Origin: Streptomyces resistomycificus
GTDB lineage: Bacteria > Actinomycetota > Actinomycetes > Streptomycetales > Streptomycetaceae
Direction: 5' to 3'
Length of the DNA: 64,000 bases
Assembly: GCF_001514265.1 (NCBI RefSeq)
Contig: NZ_KQ948994.1
Coordinates: forward strand, 296,368 to 360,367
The notes under the pieces were generated by a model. It saw only the letters and a program-made list of their open reading frames with translations. It was not told the origin of the DNA and did no database searches. Position 1 is the stretch's first letter; each line of letters starts with the position of its first letter. The position numbers were made by a program, and so were the translations under genes. Of this stretch, positions 41,456 through 50,391 are shown one piece after another.

Positions 41456-43882
41456 ATGATCCGATCCGCGTCCGCGCGGGACGAGGGCCCTCCGAGCGAT
41501 TGGTCGCAGGAACAGGTCGACGAGGCGGCCACCGCCAGGGTCGTCGTCGATGGCCATGGTGTCGTGACGGCGTGGAACGAGGGGGCCCGGCGACTGCTCG
41601 GATACCGGGCCTCCGAGGTGGTCGGCCGGAACGGGTCCGTGCTGCTCGCGGACGCCGCTCACACGCACGTGCTGGACTCGTTGACCGGTCTGCCTAGGTG
41701 GAGCGGGACGGCCACGCTGCTGCACCGGGACGGTCACCGGCTCACCGTTGGGCTGCTGGCCCATCACCGGGAGAACGACGGGGACGACGACTGGCTGCTG
41801 GTGTCAGCCGTGTCGAAGCCGGCCCCGACTCCCGAGGACGATTCGTTCGTGCGGCGCAGCTTCGCCCAGGCTCCCTACACGATGGCCCTGTACGACACCG
41901 GACTGCGGTTGCGCTGGGCGAACGCCGACATGGAACGTGTGATGGGCCTGTCCGAGAAGGAGATGCGCGGCCTGCGCGTTACGGAGATCGTCCTCGACCC
42001 GGAGAGCGAACGGACCGAGGAGGGCATGCGAACCGCGCTGGAGACCGGCCGCCTTCAGGAGCTCGGAGCCGCACTGCACCTCGCCGGCCACGAGCGGGAG
42101 AGCGTGTGGTCGGTGTCCCTCGTCCCGGTGCGGAACTCTGACGGGCGGAGCGAAGGAGTCCTGCTGTCGGCGCACGACGTGACGGAGCAGTACCTCGCAC
42201 GGCAGCGACTGGTCCTGGTCAACGACGCCAGCGTGCGGATCGGCAGCACCCTGGACCTGCCCCGCACCGCTCAGGAACTCGCCGACGTGGCGGTCCCGCG
42301 GTTCGCGGACTTCGTGACGGTGGATCTCCTGCCGGCGATCGAGGGGGGTGAGGATCCGCCGCAGGGCGCTCCGTCCGGTCCGGTGATGCTGCGCAGGGTC
42401 GCCTCTCAGTCGGTGCTAGAGGGCTGTCCCGAAACGGTGGTGCCGCACGGGACGGTGGCCGCCTACCCGGAGGGTTCCACCGCCGCGGACTGTCTGGCCT
42501 CGGGACGGCCGCTCATCGAGCACGTCACGCCCGCCGTCCTGGAGAATCTCGACCGGACCGCCCCGCAACGGGCCGATCGGATGCGGCAGTTCGGGTTCCA
42601 CTCGGTGCTGGCGGTACCCATGCGCGCCCGTGGCCTCACCCTGGGAGTGGCCACGTTCTCCCGCCACCGACACCCCAAGCGTTTCGAGCAGGACGACCTG
42701 CTGCTGGGCCAGGAGATCACCGCCCGCGCCGCCGTGTGCATCGACAACGCCCGGCGCTACACCCGCGAGCGCGACACCTCTCTCACGTTGCAGAGCAGCC
42801 TGCTTCCGCAACGTCTTCCCGAGCAGGCGGCCCTGGATGTCGCCTCCCGCTATCTGCCCGCCAGCGCGCAAGCCGGTGTCGGCGGCGACTGGTTCGACGT
42901 CATCCCACTGTCCGGCGCCCGGGTCGCCCTGGTCGTCGGTGACGTCGTGGGACACGGCATCCAGGCCTCGGCGACCATGGGACGGCTACGCACCGCCGTA
43001 CGCACACTGGCCGATGTCGACCTGCCTCCCGACGAGCTGCTGACCCACCTCGACGACCTCGTCAACCACTTGGCCGGCGGGGAGGACAGCATGGCCCTGC
43101 TCGACGGCGACATCGGCGCCACCTGCCTGTACGCCGTCTACGACCCGGTCTCCCGCCGCTGCACGATTGCCAGGGCCGGCCACCCCGTGCCCGCCCTGGT
43201 GGCACCTGACGGCACCGTCGAGTTCCTCGAGGTCCCGGCAGGTCCGCCCCTCGGCCTGGGTGGCCTGCCCTTCGAGTCGACCGAGCTGGAGCTGACCGAG
43301 GGCAGCCTGCTCGTGCTCTTCACGGACGGTCTCGTGGAGGCCCGCGGCCGTGACATCGACGAAGGGATCGACGCCATGCGCGAGGTGCTGCGCCGACCCG
43401 CTCAGGGCCTGGAGGCCATCTGTGACGCCCTGTTGCGCACCATGCTCGTGGATCGCCCTTCCGACGATGTGGCTCTCCTCGTCGCCCGCACCCGCGCCCT
43501 CGACGCCTCCCGCGTGGCAACCTGGCAGCTGCCACCCGACCCCGCCGCGGTCGCCGGGGCACGCAAGGCCGCTAGCCGGCAACTGTCCGAATGGGGCCTG
43601 GACGATGCCGTGTTCGTCACCGAGTTGGTCGTCAGTGAACTGGTCACCAACGCCATCCGGTACGGCCGGCCTCCCATCGAGCTCAGACTGATCTACGACC
43701 GCACCCTCATCTGCGAGGTTTCCGACGGCAGCGCGACCGCGCCCCACCTGAGGCGGGCCCGCACCTTCGACGAAGGCGGACGCGGGTTGCTCCTCGTCGC
43801 TCAACTCACCCAAGGCTGGGGCACCCGTCACATCACCAACGGCAAGATCATTTGGGCCGAGCAGTCTCTTCCCGTCGACTGA
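41456..43882 (+). CDS. PAS-PAS-GAF-SpoIIE phosphatase with C-terminal HATPase (anti-sigma-factor-like)
   Basis: 808 residues, soluble. PAS1 (about 20-115, ARVVVDGHGVVTAWNEGARR) and PAS2 (about 130-255, FAQAPYTMALYDTGLRLRWA) are followed by a GAF domain (about 265-435, ending GQEITARAAVCIDNARRY). The PP2C-like SpoIIE domain (about 450-675) has AGVGGDWFDVIPLSG, VVGDVVGHGIQA and LFTDGLVEARG for Mn2+ binding. The C-terminal HATPase_c2 domain (about 690-808) has the N box VTELVVSELVTNAIRYG. Such proteins combine phosphatase and kinase arms that set the phosphorylation of anti-sigma antagonists in response to light, redox or ligands. The start has AGGCGAG upstream. No STAS partner is nearby. Confidence 0.92.
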   Translation: MIRSASARDEGPPSDWSQEQVDEAATARVVVDGHGVVTAWNEGARRLLGYRASEVVGRNGSVLLADAAHTHVLDSLTGLPRWSGTATLLHRDGHRLTVGLLAHHRENDGDDDWLLVSAVSKPAPTPEDDSFVRRSFAQAPYTMALYDTGLRLRWANADMERVMGLSEKEMRGLRVTEIVLDPESERTEEGMRTALETGRLQELGAALHLAGHERESVWSVSLVPVRNSDGRSEGVLLSAHDVTEQYLARQRLVLVNDASVRIGSTLDLPRTAQELADVAVPRFADFVTVDLLPAIEGGEDPPQGAPSGPVMLRRVASQSVLEGCPETVVPHGTVAAYPEGSTAADCLASGRPLIEHVTPAVLENLDRTAPQRADRMRQFGFHSVLAVPMRARGLTLGVATFSRHRHPKRFEQDDLLLGQEITARAAVCIDNARRYTRERDTSLTLQSSLLPQRLPEQAALDVASRYLPASAQAGVGGDWFDVIPLSGARVALVVGDVVGHGIQASATMGRLRTAVRTLADVDLPPDELLTHLDDLVNHLAGGEDSMALLDGDIGATCLYAVYDPVSRRCTIARAGHPVPALVAPDGTVEFLEVPAGPPLGLGGLPFESTELELTEGSLLVLFTDGLVEARGRDIDEGIDAMREVLRRPAQGLEAICDALLRTMLVDRPSDDVALLVARTRALDASRVATWQLPPDPAAVAGARKAASRQLSEWGLDDAVFVTELVVSELVTNAIRYGRPPIELRLIYDRTLICEVSDGSATAPHLRRARTFDEGGRGLLLVAQLTQGWGTRHITNGKIIWAEQSLPVD

Positions 43883-43932
43883 GGCCCAACCGACGAACGG
43901 AGCAGCGAGGTTGGTGTCGTCAGGGCTCTGCG

Positions 43933-44673
43933 TCAGGACAGGGCGAGGACGCAGAACTCGTGGCCCTCCGGGTCGGCCATGCACCTCCACGGGACGTCGC
44001 CCTGGCCGAGGTCCAGGTCGGTGGCACCGAGGTCCCGCAACCGGGCCACCTCCGCTGCCTGATCGTCACCGGGGTACGGCAGCAGGTCGAGATGGACGCG
44101 GTCCGGCACGCTCTTCACGCCGGTGCGGAGGAACTCGAGATATGGTCCGACGCCCTTGGCGGAGCGCCACACCGCGTGATCGTCGGTCACCTCGTGCAGG
44201 GTCCAGTCCATCGCCTCGTCCCAGAACCGGGCCATGGCCCGCGGATCCTCGCAGTCGACCACCACCCGGGCGATAGGCCCGGTGTCCCGGTAGGTCTCCC
44301 GAGGCTCCAGCACGCAGAACTCGTTGCCTTCCGGGTCGGCGAGGACCGTCCACGGCACGTCGCCCTGGCCCACGTGGACGGGCGTCGCACCGAGTGCCCG
44401 GAGGCGTGCGACCAGCTCCGCCTGATGGGTCGCCGAGGTGGTGGCGAGATCGAGATGCACACGGTTCTTCGTTGACGTCTTGGGTTCCGGGACGGTTACG
44501 ACGTCGATGCAGACGGCGACCGGGTCCGGCCACACGAAGCCGCCGACGGGTTCGACGTTGGTCACGCCGGGTCCCTCGCTGGAAACACCCCAGCCGAGCG
44601 CCTCCGCCCAGAACCGGCCGACCGCCGAGTCGTCAAGGGCCTTTATGTTCACCTGAACAGGTCGCAGTGCCAT
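43933..44673 (-). CDS. Two-module VOC (glyoxalase/bleomycin-resistance-like) protein
   Basis: 246 residues made of two homologous VOC modules (about 1-120 and 125-246). Each ends in a near-identical block: LGATPVHVGQGDVPWTVLAD then PEGNEFCVLEP, and LGATDLDLGQGDVPWRCMAD then PEGHEFCVLALS. Metal-ligand candidates are the His of RVHLDL (both modules) and the Glu of EFCVL. It starts MALRPVQVNIKALDDSAVGR. Streptomyces encode many of these; substrate unknown, with lyase, dioxygenase or binding roles all possible. ATG 44673 is preferred over 44745 because of the family start. Confidence 0.85.
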   Translation of the reverse strand: MALRPVQVNIKALDDSAVGRFWAEALGWGVSSEGPGVTNVEPVGGFVWPDPVAVCIDVVTVPEPKTSTKNRVHLDLATTSATHQAELVARLRALGATPVHVGQGDVPWTVLADPEGNEFCVLEPRETYRDTGPIARVVVDCEDPRAMARFWDEAMDWTLHEVTDDHAVWRSAKGVGPYLEFLRTGVKSVPDRVHLDLLPYPGDDQAAEVARLRDLGATDLDLGQGDVPWRCMADPEGHEFCVLALS

Positions 44674-45045
44674 ACCGGCGATCCTATGTGCCGACGCTGC
44701 AACGACATCCGCAGGTGCCGTCACCGAACAGAGAGTCTTCGCCACCTTCGAACATGCAGGCCGGAGGCTCTGGCGTGGCGCTCGCTCGGGATACTCATGC
44801 TGATCTCGGGCGGGAGTCTGCGGTCTTGATCATCCGTCATGTCATCGGTCGAGACTGTCCCATCCGGGTCATTGAACCAGCCCAGCCAGCCGGGTTGTTG
44901 ATGTCAAACAGCCGCTCGCGGCGGCGCCACCCGAAGGGCACATCAGCCCCAGCGTCATCTCCCCGTGCGGTATGCTCTCGCGGCCCACGGCCGGCGGCGT
45001 CCGCGAGGGTCGCAGCCCGGTCTCCGGCGTATGTAGTGTGCGGAA
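44674..45045. other. Intergenic stretch without a recognised gene
   Basis: 372 bp between divergent VOC and DinB genes. A minus frame reads FGWRRRERLFDINNPAGWAG but is short and has no start. No repeats or RNA gene seen. Confidence 0.4.
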
Positions 45046-45654
45046 ATGACAAGAAGCGAGCGGCTCGCAGAGCAGTTGGACTGGTACTGGCACAAGAACC
45101 TGCGGCCGCGGCTGGACGGTCTTACCGATGAGGAGTACTTCTGGGAGCCGGTGCGCGGCTGCTGGAGCGTCCGCCCACGTGGCACGTCCGCCGCACCGAT
45201 GTCGGAAGGCTCGGGGGAATGGACGATGGACTCCGCGTCCCCTGACCCGGTGCCGGCGCCGGTGACCACGATTGCCTGGCGGCTGGCGCACATCATCGTC
45301 TCCTGCCTGGGCTATCGGGTCGGGTGGTACTTCGGCGGCCAGGACGTCGACTCCCGGACGTTCGCCTACGCGGGGACCGCTGACGAGGCGCTAAAACAGC
45401 TCGATGAGGTGTACGGGAGATGGAACGCGGGGGTCCGCGAACTCTCGGACGCTGACCTGGATAATCCGCCCACGGTGGGTCCCGAGCGGTTTCCCATGGA
45501 GAACAGGGTCCTGCACGTCAACAGGGAGCTGATCCATCACGGCGCCGAGATCTCCCTGCTGCGCGACCTCTACCGCTGGCAGGACGGTGCCGTACCGCGC
45601 GCCATGGCGAAGACGGCCATGGCAAGGAGGTACAGCGGAAGAGACATCGAGTGA
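45046..45654 (+). CDS. DinB-superfamily (DUF664-like) protein
   Basis: 202 residues, a four-helix bundle. It begins MTRSERLAEQLDWYWHKNLR then RLDGLTDEEYFWEPV, the standard opening of actinobacterial DinB proteins. The metal-binding histidines are expected in WRLAHIIV and in VNRELIHHGAEISLLRDLY, both present. Members include mycothiol-, bacillithiol- and glutathione-dependent transferases that act on toxic electrophiles; a mycothiol-dependent detoxification role is plausible in an actinomycete. GTGCGGAA is the only ribosome-site candidate. It is monocistronic. Confidence 0.85.
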   Translation: MTRSERLAEQLDWYWHKNLRPRLDGLTDEEYFWEPVRGCWSVRPRGTSAAPMSEGSGEWTMDSASPDPVPAPVTTIAWRLAHIIVSCLGYRVGWYFGGQDVDSRTFAYAGTADEALKQLDEVYGRWNAGVRELSDADLDNPPTVGPERFPMENRVLHVNRELIHHGAEISLLRDLYRWQDGAVPRAMAKTAMARRYSGRDIE

Positions 45655-45854
45655 CGCGGGGCGGGAAACGCTACGAACTCAGTGATGGCAGTGGGCTGAC
45701 GGCGTGACCGAAAGCTCCCCCCGTGTCCGACTCGGGGCTCGACATGGCCCGCACGCTACCTGCCGATGCCCGTAGAGGCACCGTGGTTTCACCGGCTCGA
45801 CAAGAGGGGGGCGGCCCCGTCGGTGACGACGCGCGCGCACTTGTCGCCATGTTC

Positions 45855-46574
45855 TCAACTTCCTTGAATCTCAGCAGTCTTCCGCGGATCGTCGGCCAGA
45901 ATATGCTCCGTGAGTCGCCGTACCTGCTCTTCCACGGTCCGGTCGCGGGTGACTGCGAACACATACCCGTAGAGTTCTGCACGCCGGCCCGGCCCCTGGA
46001 CCTGGTGGAACTCGACGTCGACACCCTCGGGGCTGGTGAACTCCTGGGGGAGGCCGGGTTCTTCGCGTCGTGGCGAGACACTTGTCAGGACGCAGTCTCA
46101 GCGTTCGAACCAGCCACTGTCTGCAAGGGTCAGCTCGAGGAGCCGGGCGACAGTGTCCACGGGCTCCTCCCAGCTACGGTCCGCCGCTGCCCGCGCGAGC
46201 TCAGCCTCGTACTGGACGGCATCGAAACGGAAGTTCGCCGGCACAGCACTCACGTTGCTGGTGTTCTCCCAGGCGTCCCAGATCACCCGATCGCCCTCGC
46301 GGCGCACGGTGACGTACAGGGCACCGCAGCAGCCGGCCGTGCAGACCGGCTCGGTGATCATGATCCGGCGGGGCTCCTCGGTGACCGCCAGTGGCCAGCT
46401 CCCCGCCGGCCCCGTCCAGTATCGGCAACTCGGTGCCATCCCTTCCGGGTGGACCTCCCTCAGGACGTCCACGCCGTCGACCAGGGGCCGCACCTCGGCC
46501 CAGGGGTCCGCCGCCCAGTCGTCCGGAATCCTGTGCTGCAAAGTCAAAGTACTGATCGTCAGCTGACCGGTCAT
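45855..46574 (-). pseudogene. Hypothetical gene interrupted by an in-frame TGA at 46098-46100
   Basis: From ATG 46574 a 158-codon frame ends ...LADSGWFER-TGA. The same frame then stays open for 80 more codons (DCVLTSVSPRREEPGLPQEF ... VEEQVRRLTEHILADDPRK ... QGS) before TGA 45855, with coding-like composition and no start codon of its own. The simplest reading is one gene of about 239 residues in which a TGG Trp codon (ER-W-DCVL) became TGA. The N-terminal part has ITEPVCTAGCCGALYVTVRR, a Cys-rich pattern seen in uncharacterised Streptomyces proteins. Stop-codon readthrough is possible but not supported by anything else here. Confidence 0.5.
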
Positions 46575-46772
46575 ACCCACATGATCGGTTGACGGCAGGC
46601 AGTCCCGTACTCATTTTCCGCTCTCGCTCGGCATGCCCTCCAGTGGGACTGGTCCCGGCGCGTGGTCGACTCCACTCACTCGCGGTCCTGGTCCTGCTGA
46701 CCGGAGGAAAACGCCACGACTTCGCGCAGCTGTCATGAGAGGGTGCAGTTCGATCCGGCATAGGGGGAAGTA

Positions 46773-47372
46773 TTGGGGCTGGACTACAGCTACGACATCT
46801 ACCTGCGTCCCAGGAACGTCGCCAGGGCGCTGGCCAATCTGGCCGAGCTGGCGCCACCGACCCGTGCCGTGCCGCCGCTCGAGGTCACACTGCCAGGTGG
46901 TGACCGGCTCGTCCTCCCGTTCACGTCCCAGTTCAAGAGCGAGCCGGTCGACTGCTCCATGAGCAGCACGCTCGATCTCGACACGTCCATCATGTTCGAC
47001 GTCGATGACGCGTTGCGCGAGTACGCGGAGACGGGCGGCCCTGAACCTGAGGCGGACGGGCGCATCCAGATCGGATACGTCTACGCGACGATCCGGTTCG
47101 AGTCCTTCCTGCACCCTGGTTACGCGTCGGTGGATTGCTGGGCAGCTACGTCGGAGATGAGCCGCTTGTTCGCGCGGTCGACCAACGTAAGGAAGGTGTT
47201 CACCGACCTCACCGCCGCCAGCGGCGGAGTGTGCTGCCTGTTCGACACCGGCGACGGCGGCCCCGAGCAGGTGTGCTGGCTCAACGGCGAAACCCTCCAG
47301 GAGATGGTCCCCGGTCCCCGCTTTCAGGATCGGCGAGCACTTGTGGCGACTTGGCCCGACCCCGAGAGATGA
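46773..47372 (+). CDS. Uncharacterised soluble protein with TTG start
   Basis: 199 residues beginning at TTG 46773, which stands five bases after the strong site GGGGGAAG; no ATG or GTG lies near in frame. The text LGLDYSYDIYLRPRNVARAL suits a real N-terminus, and the product is acidic with aromatic residues and two Cys pairs (VDCWAATSEM, GGVCCLFD). No signal peptide, no TM segment and no family recognised; similar proteins occur near polymorphic-toxin immunity genes in Streptomyces, but that is only an impression. It is followed by the region with the RidA terminator. Confidence 0.68.
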   Translation: MGLDYSYDIYLRPRNVARALANLAELAPPTRAVPPLEVTLPGGDRLVLPFTSQFKSEPVDCSMSSTLDLDTSIMFDVDDALREYAETGGPEPEADGRIQIGYVYATIRFESFLHPGYASVDCWAATSEMSRLFARSTNVRKVFTDLTAASGGVCCLFDTGDGGPEQVCWLNGETLQEMVPGPRFQDRRALVATWPDPER

Positions 47373-47645
47373 GCACCGGCGCCCCTTGACCAGGCACAAC
47401 CCCGGACGGACCTTCCGAGTGGCGTTTTCAGGGGAGTCCGTTCGCGTCTTGGCCGGGGCCAAGGGCGGGTCCGCCGGGAACGTCCCTGGGTCGGCCGTGA
47501 GATCGTCGTGCTCATGATCGAAACCTGGATGATCGATGGTGGCAGGGGTGTGCCGACATCGACCGAGGCGGTGGTCGAGGCCCTCCGAGGGAGGATCGAC
47601 GGGGGACAGCGGGAGACGTGGCTGTCCAGCTCGTTCGGCTTATCG
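47373..47645. other. Intergenic stretch with a possible truncated ORF
   Basis: ATG 47514 opens a frame MIETWMIDGGRGVPTSTEAV then VEALRGRIDGGQRETWLSSS that looks protein-like for about 43 codons (it recalls the front of Imm1-type immunity proteins) before running into the terminator at 47646. It has no ribosome site. A CTTGGCC/GGCCAAG hairpin lies at about 47450-47465. Confidence 0.3.
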
Positions 47646-47686
47646 CCCTGCGGCTCGTGCCGGTTCACCCGGCACGAGCCGCAGGG
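47646..47686 (-). terminator. Very strong terminator after the RidA gene
   Basis: 18-bp stem built on CTGCGGCTCGTGCCGG / CCGGCACGAGCCGCAG with loop TTCAC, 15 bp past the RidA stop. Confidence 0.85.
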
Positions 47687-47700
47687 GCGACGGCGTCGCA

Positions 47701-48102
47701 TCAGGCGACGGCGGTTCCCTCCAACTCGACCATCTGGCCGGGGATCGCCAGTCGCGTCACCCCGAGCATCGTGGACGTAGGCGCCACCCCGGCGGCACCC
47801 AACCGCGCCGCCAGCACGCCGTAATGCTGGAGGAGCAGATCGACGTCGGTCGTGTACACGTTGAGCCGGACGAGGTTCGCGAGAGACATGCCGGCCTCGC
47901 CGAGCACGGCCTCCAGGTTGTCGACGCTCAGCGTCAACTGCGCCGCCATGTCACCGTCGTGCTGGGGCTTGCCGTCGTCGCTCATGGCGGTCTGCCCCGA
48001 GACGTACAGGGTCCGTGTGTGCCCGGAGACGACCTCACCCTGGTTGAATCCCATCTCCACCGACCACTTCACCGGGTTGACCGCCGTTCGTTCCACTGCC
48101 AC
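47701..48102 (-). CDS. RidA-family (YjgF/YER057c/UK114) protein
   Basis: 133 residues from GTG 48102 (GGAG five bases upstream); an ATG at 48141 is an alternative. It is a chorismate-mutase-like trimeric fold: VSGHTRTLYVSGQTAMSDDG, then HDGDMAAQLTLSVDNLEAVL, then LANLVRLNVYTTDVDLLLQH. The usual catalytic Arg (near residue 105 in E. coli RidA) is replaced in the segment GVAPTSTMLGVTRLA, where Arg is absent from the PTST position. It may therefore be a non-deaminase member (Rid4-7 group). It is divergent from the WYL regulator, which probably controls it. Confidence 0.85.
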   Translation of the reverse strand: MAVERTAVNPVKWSVEMGFNQGEVVSGHTRTLYVSGQTAMSDDGKPQHDGDMAAQLTLSVDNLEAVLGEAGMSLANLVRLNVYTTDVDLLLQHYGVLAARLGAAGVAPTSTMLGVTRLAIPGQMVELEGTAVA

Positions 48103-48221
48103 ATCAGCTCCGTTCGATTCATAGGGAGTCCGTACGTCCATCGGCTCGCTAGCCGCCAGCTCTTGACGTCGCGTCGACGAGCCTCCCAACAAATCACGAC
48201 ACCCTCAGTCACGTATTCCTC

Positions 48222-48227
48222 TAGAGT
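48222..48227 (+). promoter_or_regulatory. -10 box for a leaderless WYL-regulator mRNA
   Basis: TAGAGT ends seven bases before the ATG at 48234, so transcription would begin at or beside the start codon. Confidence 0.5.
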
Positions 48228-48233
48228 TCTCGT

Positions 48234-49214
48234 ATGCGTGCCGACCGGTTGGTCTCACTGGTGCTACTGCTGCGCCAGCGCGGTCGGTTGACAGCTGACA
48301 CGCTGGCCCGCGAGCTGGAGGTGTCCACCCGCACCGTGCTGCGCGACATCGAGGCGCTGTCCGCGGCCGGCGTCCCGGTCTACGCCGAACGCGGCAGGCA
48401 CGGCGGGTTCGCCCTGCTGCCCGGTTTCCAGACCGAGCTCACCGGACTGAACCACGACGAGGCTCTCGCCTTGCTGACAGCGGGGTCGGGACGCGGAGAG
48501 CAGGTGTTCGGCCTCGGCTCGGCGCTCGCTTCGGCCATGCGGAAGGTGGTCGACGCGCTGCCCGAAAGCCACCGGGCCACCGCGAGCGACGCGGCCCAGA
48601 GATTTCTCGTCGACCCGGAGACCGACCTGCTCTCCCGTCGGCCGGCCACCGAGGAGATACCCGACACCACCATGATCGAGGTCAGGCGCGCGGTGCTCGC
48701 CGGACACAAACTGCGCATCCACTACGCGGCCACAGGCCAGACACCACAGTGGCGCACGGTGGACCCGATCGGCCTGGTCACCGTACGCGACCGGGTCTAC
48801 TTGCTGGCCACGAGATCTGGCGCTGACCGCACCTACCGGCTGTCGCGGGTGTTGGACGCCGAGGAACTCCCCGAAGCGGCTGAGCGACCGAACGGGGTCG
48901 ATCTGGACCGGATCTGGCGGGAACGCTCCGCGCGGTTTCTCTCCGGCGGCGACCACATCACCGTGCTGGTACGGGTGAACCCGGCGCGGCGGGAGGAACT
49001 GCTGGACACCGCGCTGGCTGTCCGCGCGGAAGCATCCGACGCAGACGGCTGGCTGCGCCTGGAGGTGACCTTCCAGGATTCCCGACACGCCGAATGGGCG
49101 ATGTGGCAGCTCGGCACGGACGCGGAAGCCCTGGCTCCGCAGTCGCTGCGCGCCTCCCTACGCCACCGCGCCGCCGCGATGGCCACCCGTTACCGAGACG
49201 CATCCCGTACCTGA
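48234..49214 (+). CDS. HTH_11-WYL transcriptional regulator
   Basis: 326 residues. The N-terminal winged helix reads MRADRLVSLVLLLRQRGRLT then ADTLARELEVSTRTVLRDIE. The WYL domain (about 145-215) contains LRIHYAATGQTPQWRTVDPI and GLVTVRDRVYLLATR, and the C-terminal extension WCX follows (HITVLVRVNPARREEL through GTDAEALAPQSLR). WYL proteins sense nucleic-acid fragments or small ligands. In Streptomyces, HTH-WYL genes are often divergent from a single enzyme gene, here RidA. The message appears leaderless. Confidence 0.9.
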   Translation: MRADRLVSLVLLLRQRGRLTADTLARELEVSTRTVLRDIEALSAAGVPVYAERGRHGGFALLPGFQTELTGLNHDEALALLTAGSGRGEQVFGLGSALASAMRKVVDALPESHRATASDAAQRFLVDPETDLLSRRPATEEIPDTTMIEVRRAVLAGHKLRIHYAATGQTPQWRTVDPIGLVTVRDRVYLLATRSGADRTYRLSRVLDAEELPEAAERPNGVDLDRIWRERSARFLSGGDHITVLVRVNPARREELLDTALAVRAEASDADGWLRLEVTFQDSRHAEWAMWQLGTDAEALAPQSLRASLRHRAAAMATRYRDASRT

Positions 49215-49279
49215 CGAGCTGTGGGGCTGCGTCGCTCCGCCGCTGCCCCACAGCCGGCAGCGCCCACAATGGGTGATGG

Positions 49280-49660
49280 TCAGAACATGGTGTTGTCGTT
49301 TTTGGAGGTGGGTGGGATCACCTGGAGGACGTCCCAGTGTTCGACGATCTTGCCGCCTGCGTCGAAACGGAAGATGTCGATACCGGCGTACTCCTCGTCG
49401 GGCCAGGTCTGGTGGCAGTGCAGGATCACATGGTCGCCCTCGGCGAAGGCGCGCTTGACCTCCACCCGCTTGCCCGGGTACTCGGTGGCCATGCGCTCGA
49501 AGTAGTCGATGAAAGCCTGCTTGCCGTCGCCGACGTGTGGATTGTGCTGGATGTAGGTCTCTCCGACGTGCCGGTCGACGGCCTCGGCGGGGCGGCACTG
49601 GTTGAACATCAGGTCGTAGAAGGCCTGAGCCGTGTCCTTGTTCTTCTCCGGGTCGCTCAT
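49280..49660 (-). CDS. SnoaL-like NTF2-fold protein
   Basis: 126 residues from ATG 49660 (GGTGG upstream). It has the alpha+beta-barrel text of SnoaL-like proteins: AQAFYDLMFNQCRPAEAVDR, then HVGETYIQHNPHVGDGKQAF, then FRFDAGGKIVEHWDVLQVIP. The HNPH and EHWD motifs are hallmarks of the SnoaL-2/YybH-type hydrolase-isomerases (polyketide cyclase fold). The substrate is unknown; stand-alone members of this kind are widespread. A nine-copy 8-bp tandem repeat lies 41 bp upstream of its start, in the promoter region, so expression may vary with copy number. Confidence 0.87.
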   Translation of the reverse strand: MSDPEKNKDTAQAFYDLMFNQCRPAEAVDRHVGETYIQHNPHVGDGKQAFIDYFERMATEYPGKRVEVKRAFAEGDHVILHCHQTWPDEEYAGIDIFRFDAGGKIVEHWDVLQVIPPTSKNDNTMF

Positions 49661-49700
49661 GGTGCCACCGTAGGTCGGGCGCCGGGTGCGGTACTGCATT

Positions 49701-49772
49701 ACGGGCATACGGGCATACGGGCATACGGGCATACGGGCATACGGGCGTACGGGCGTACGGGCGTACGGGCGT
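49701..49772. repeat. Nine-copy 8-bp tandem repeat (ACGGGCRT)
   Basis: Five copies of ACGGGCAT followed by four of ACGGGCGT, exact within each block, upstream of the SnoaL-like gene. This is a likely variable-number repeat. Confidence 0.95.
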
Positions 49773-50054
49773 ACGCTGAGGCGGCGCACCCCTCTCCCGC
49801 AGGTGCCCTGAAGTACCCGGCGAACCCATTCGGCCACAGCGCCAGTCGTCCAGTGGCGCCGCGGATCACCTGGTTGGCCCTGTGTACCTGGGGCCTGACG
49901 GGGCACCAGGACCTGCGCGTGCCGGGATGTGGTCTCCCTGATGGATCCCGGTTGCGTGCGCCAGCGGGTGCCGCAGTCATCCCCGAGCCGACTGTGGCAC
50001 CCGCTGGCCCCTACTGGGCTTCCGCCTTGATCGTTTGCCTGCCAGACTCACCCC
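49773..50054. other. Intergenic stretch without a recognised feature
   Basis: About 280 bp next to the tandem repeat; frames on both strands lack starts or motifs. Confidence 0.35.
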
Positions 50055-50252
50055 ATGCACGTCAGACGCCGTCCCCTGGGCACCGGTCCTCGCCCCGTTG
50101 AGGACCAGCCGCCGATGAGCGAGACCCGAGGCCGGACCGTTGCGGAGCGGGCCGCCGCCGAACCATTCACGCCGGTACCCGGCGATGCGACGGTGGAAGG
50201 CCCTCTACCGGCCCGCCGCCCGCTGGGCACGGGCGGTTGGCCTCGCGACTGA
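50055..50252 (+). CDS. Possible small Arg/Pro-rich protein
   Basis: 65 codons from ATG 50055, MHVRRRPLGTGPRPVEDQPP ... PARRPLGTGGWPRD. The RRPLGTG motif occurs at both ends, which gives it some protein character. There is no ribosome site, signal peptide or family. It may be spurious. Confidence 0.3.
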   Translation: MHVRRRPLGTGPRPVEDQPPMSETRGRTVAERAAAEPFTPVPGDATVEGPLPARRPLGTGGWPRD

Positions 50253-50391
50253 CGCTACTGCGAACCCGCATGTCCCGGTGTTCGGGGAGCAGTCGGTGCA
50301 TCACGGGACCGGTGAATGTCGATGAGAACCGACGCCGGTCAGGCGGCCCCATCCTGGATGCGTTCTGGAAGGGGCCCCCTTCGCGGTTCCC

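Noticed and set aside
49701..49772. Possible CRISPR array
   Set aside because: Units are contiguous 8-mers with no spacers; it is a simple tandem repeat.
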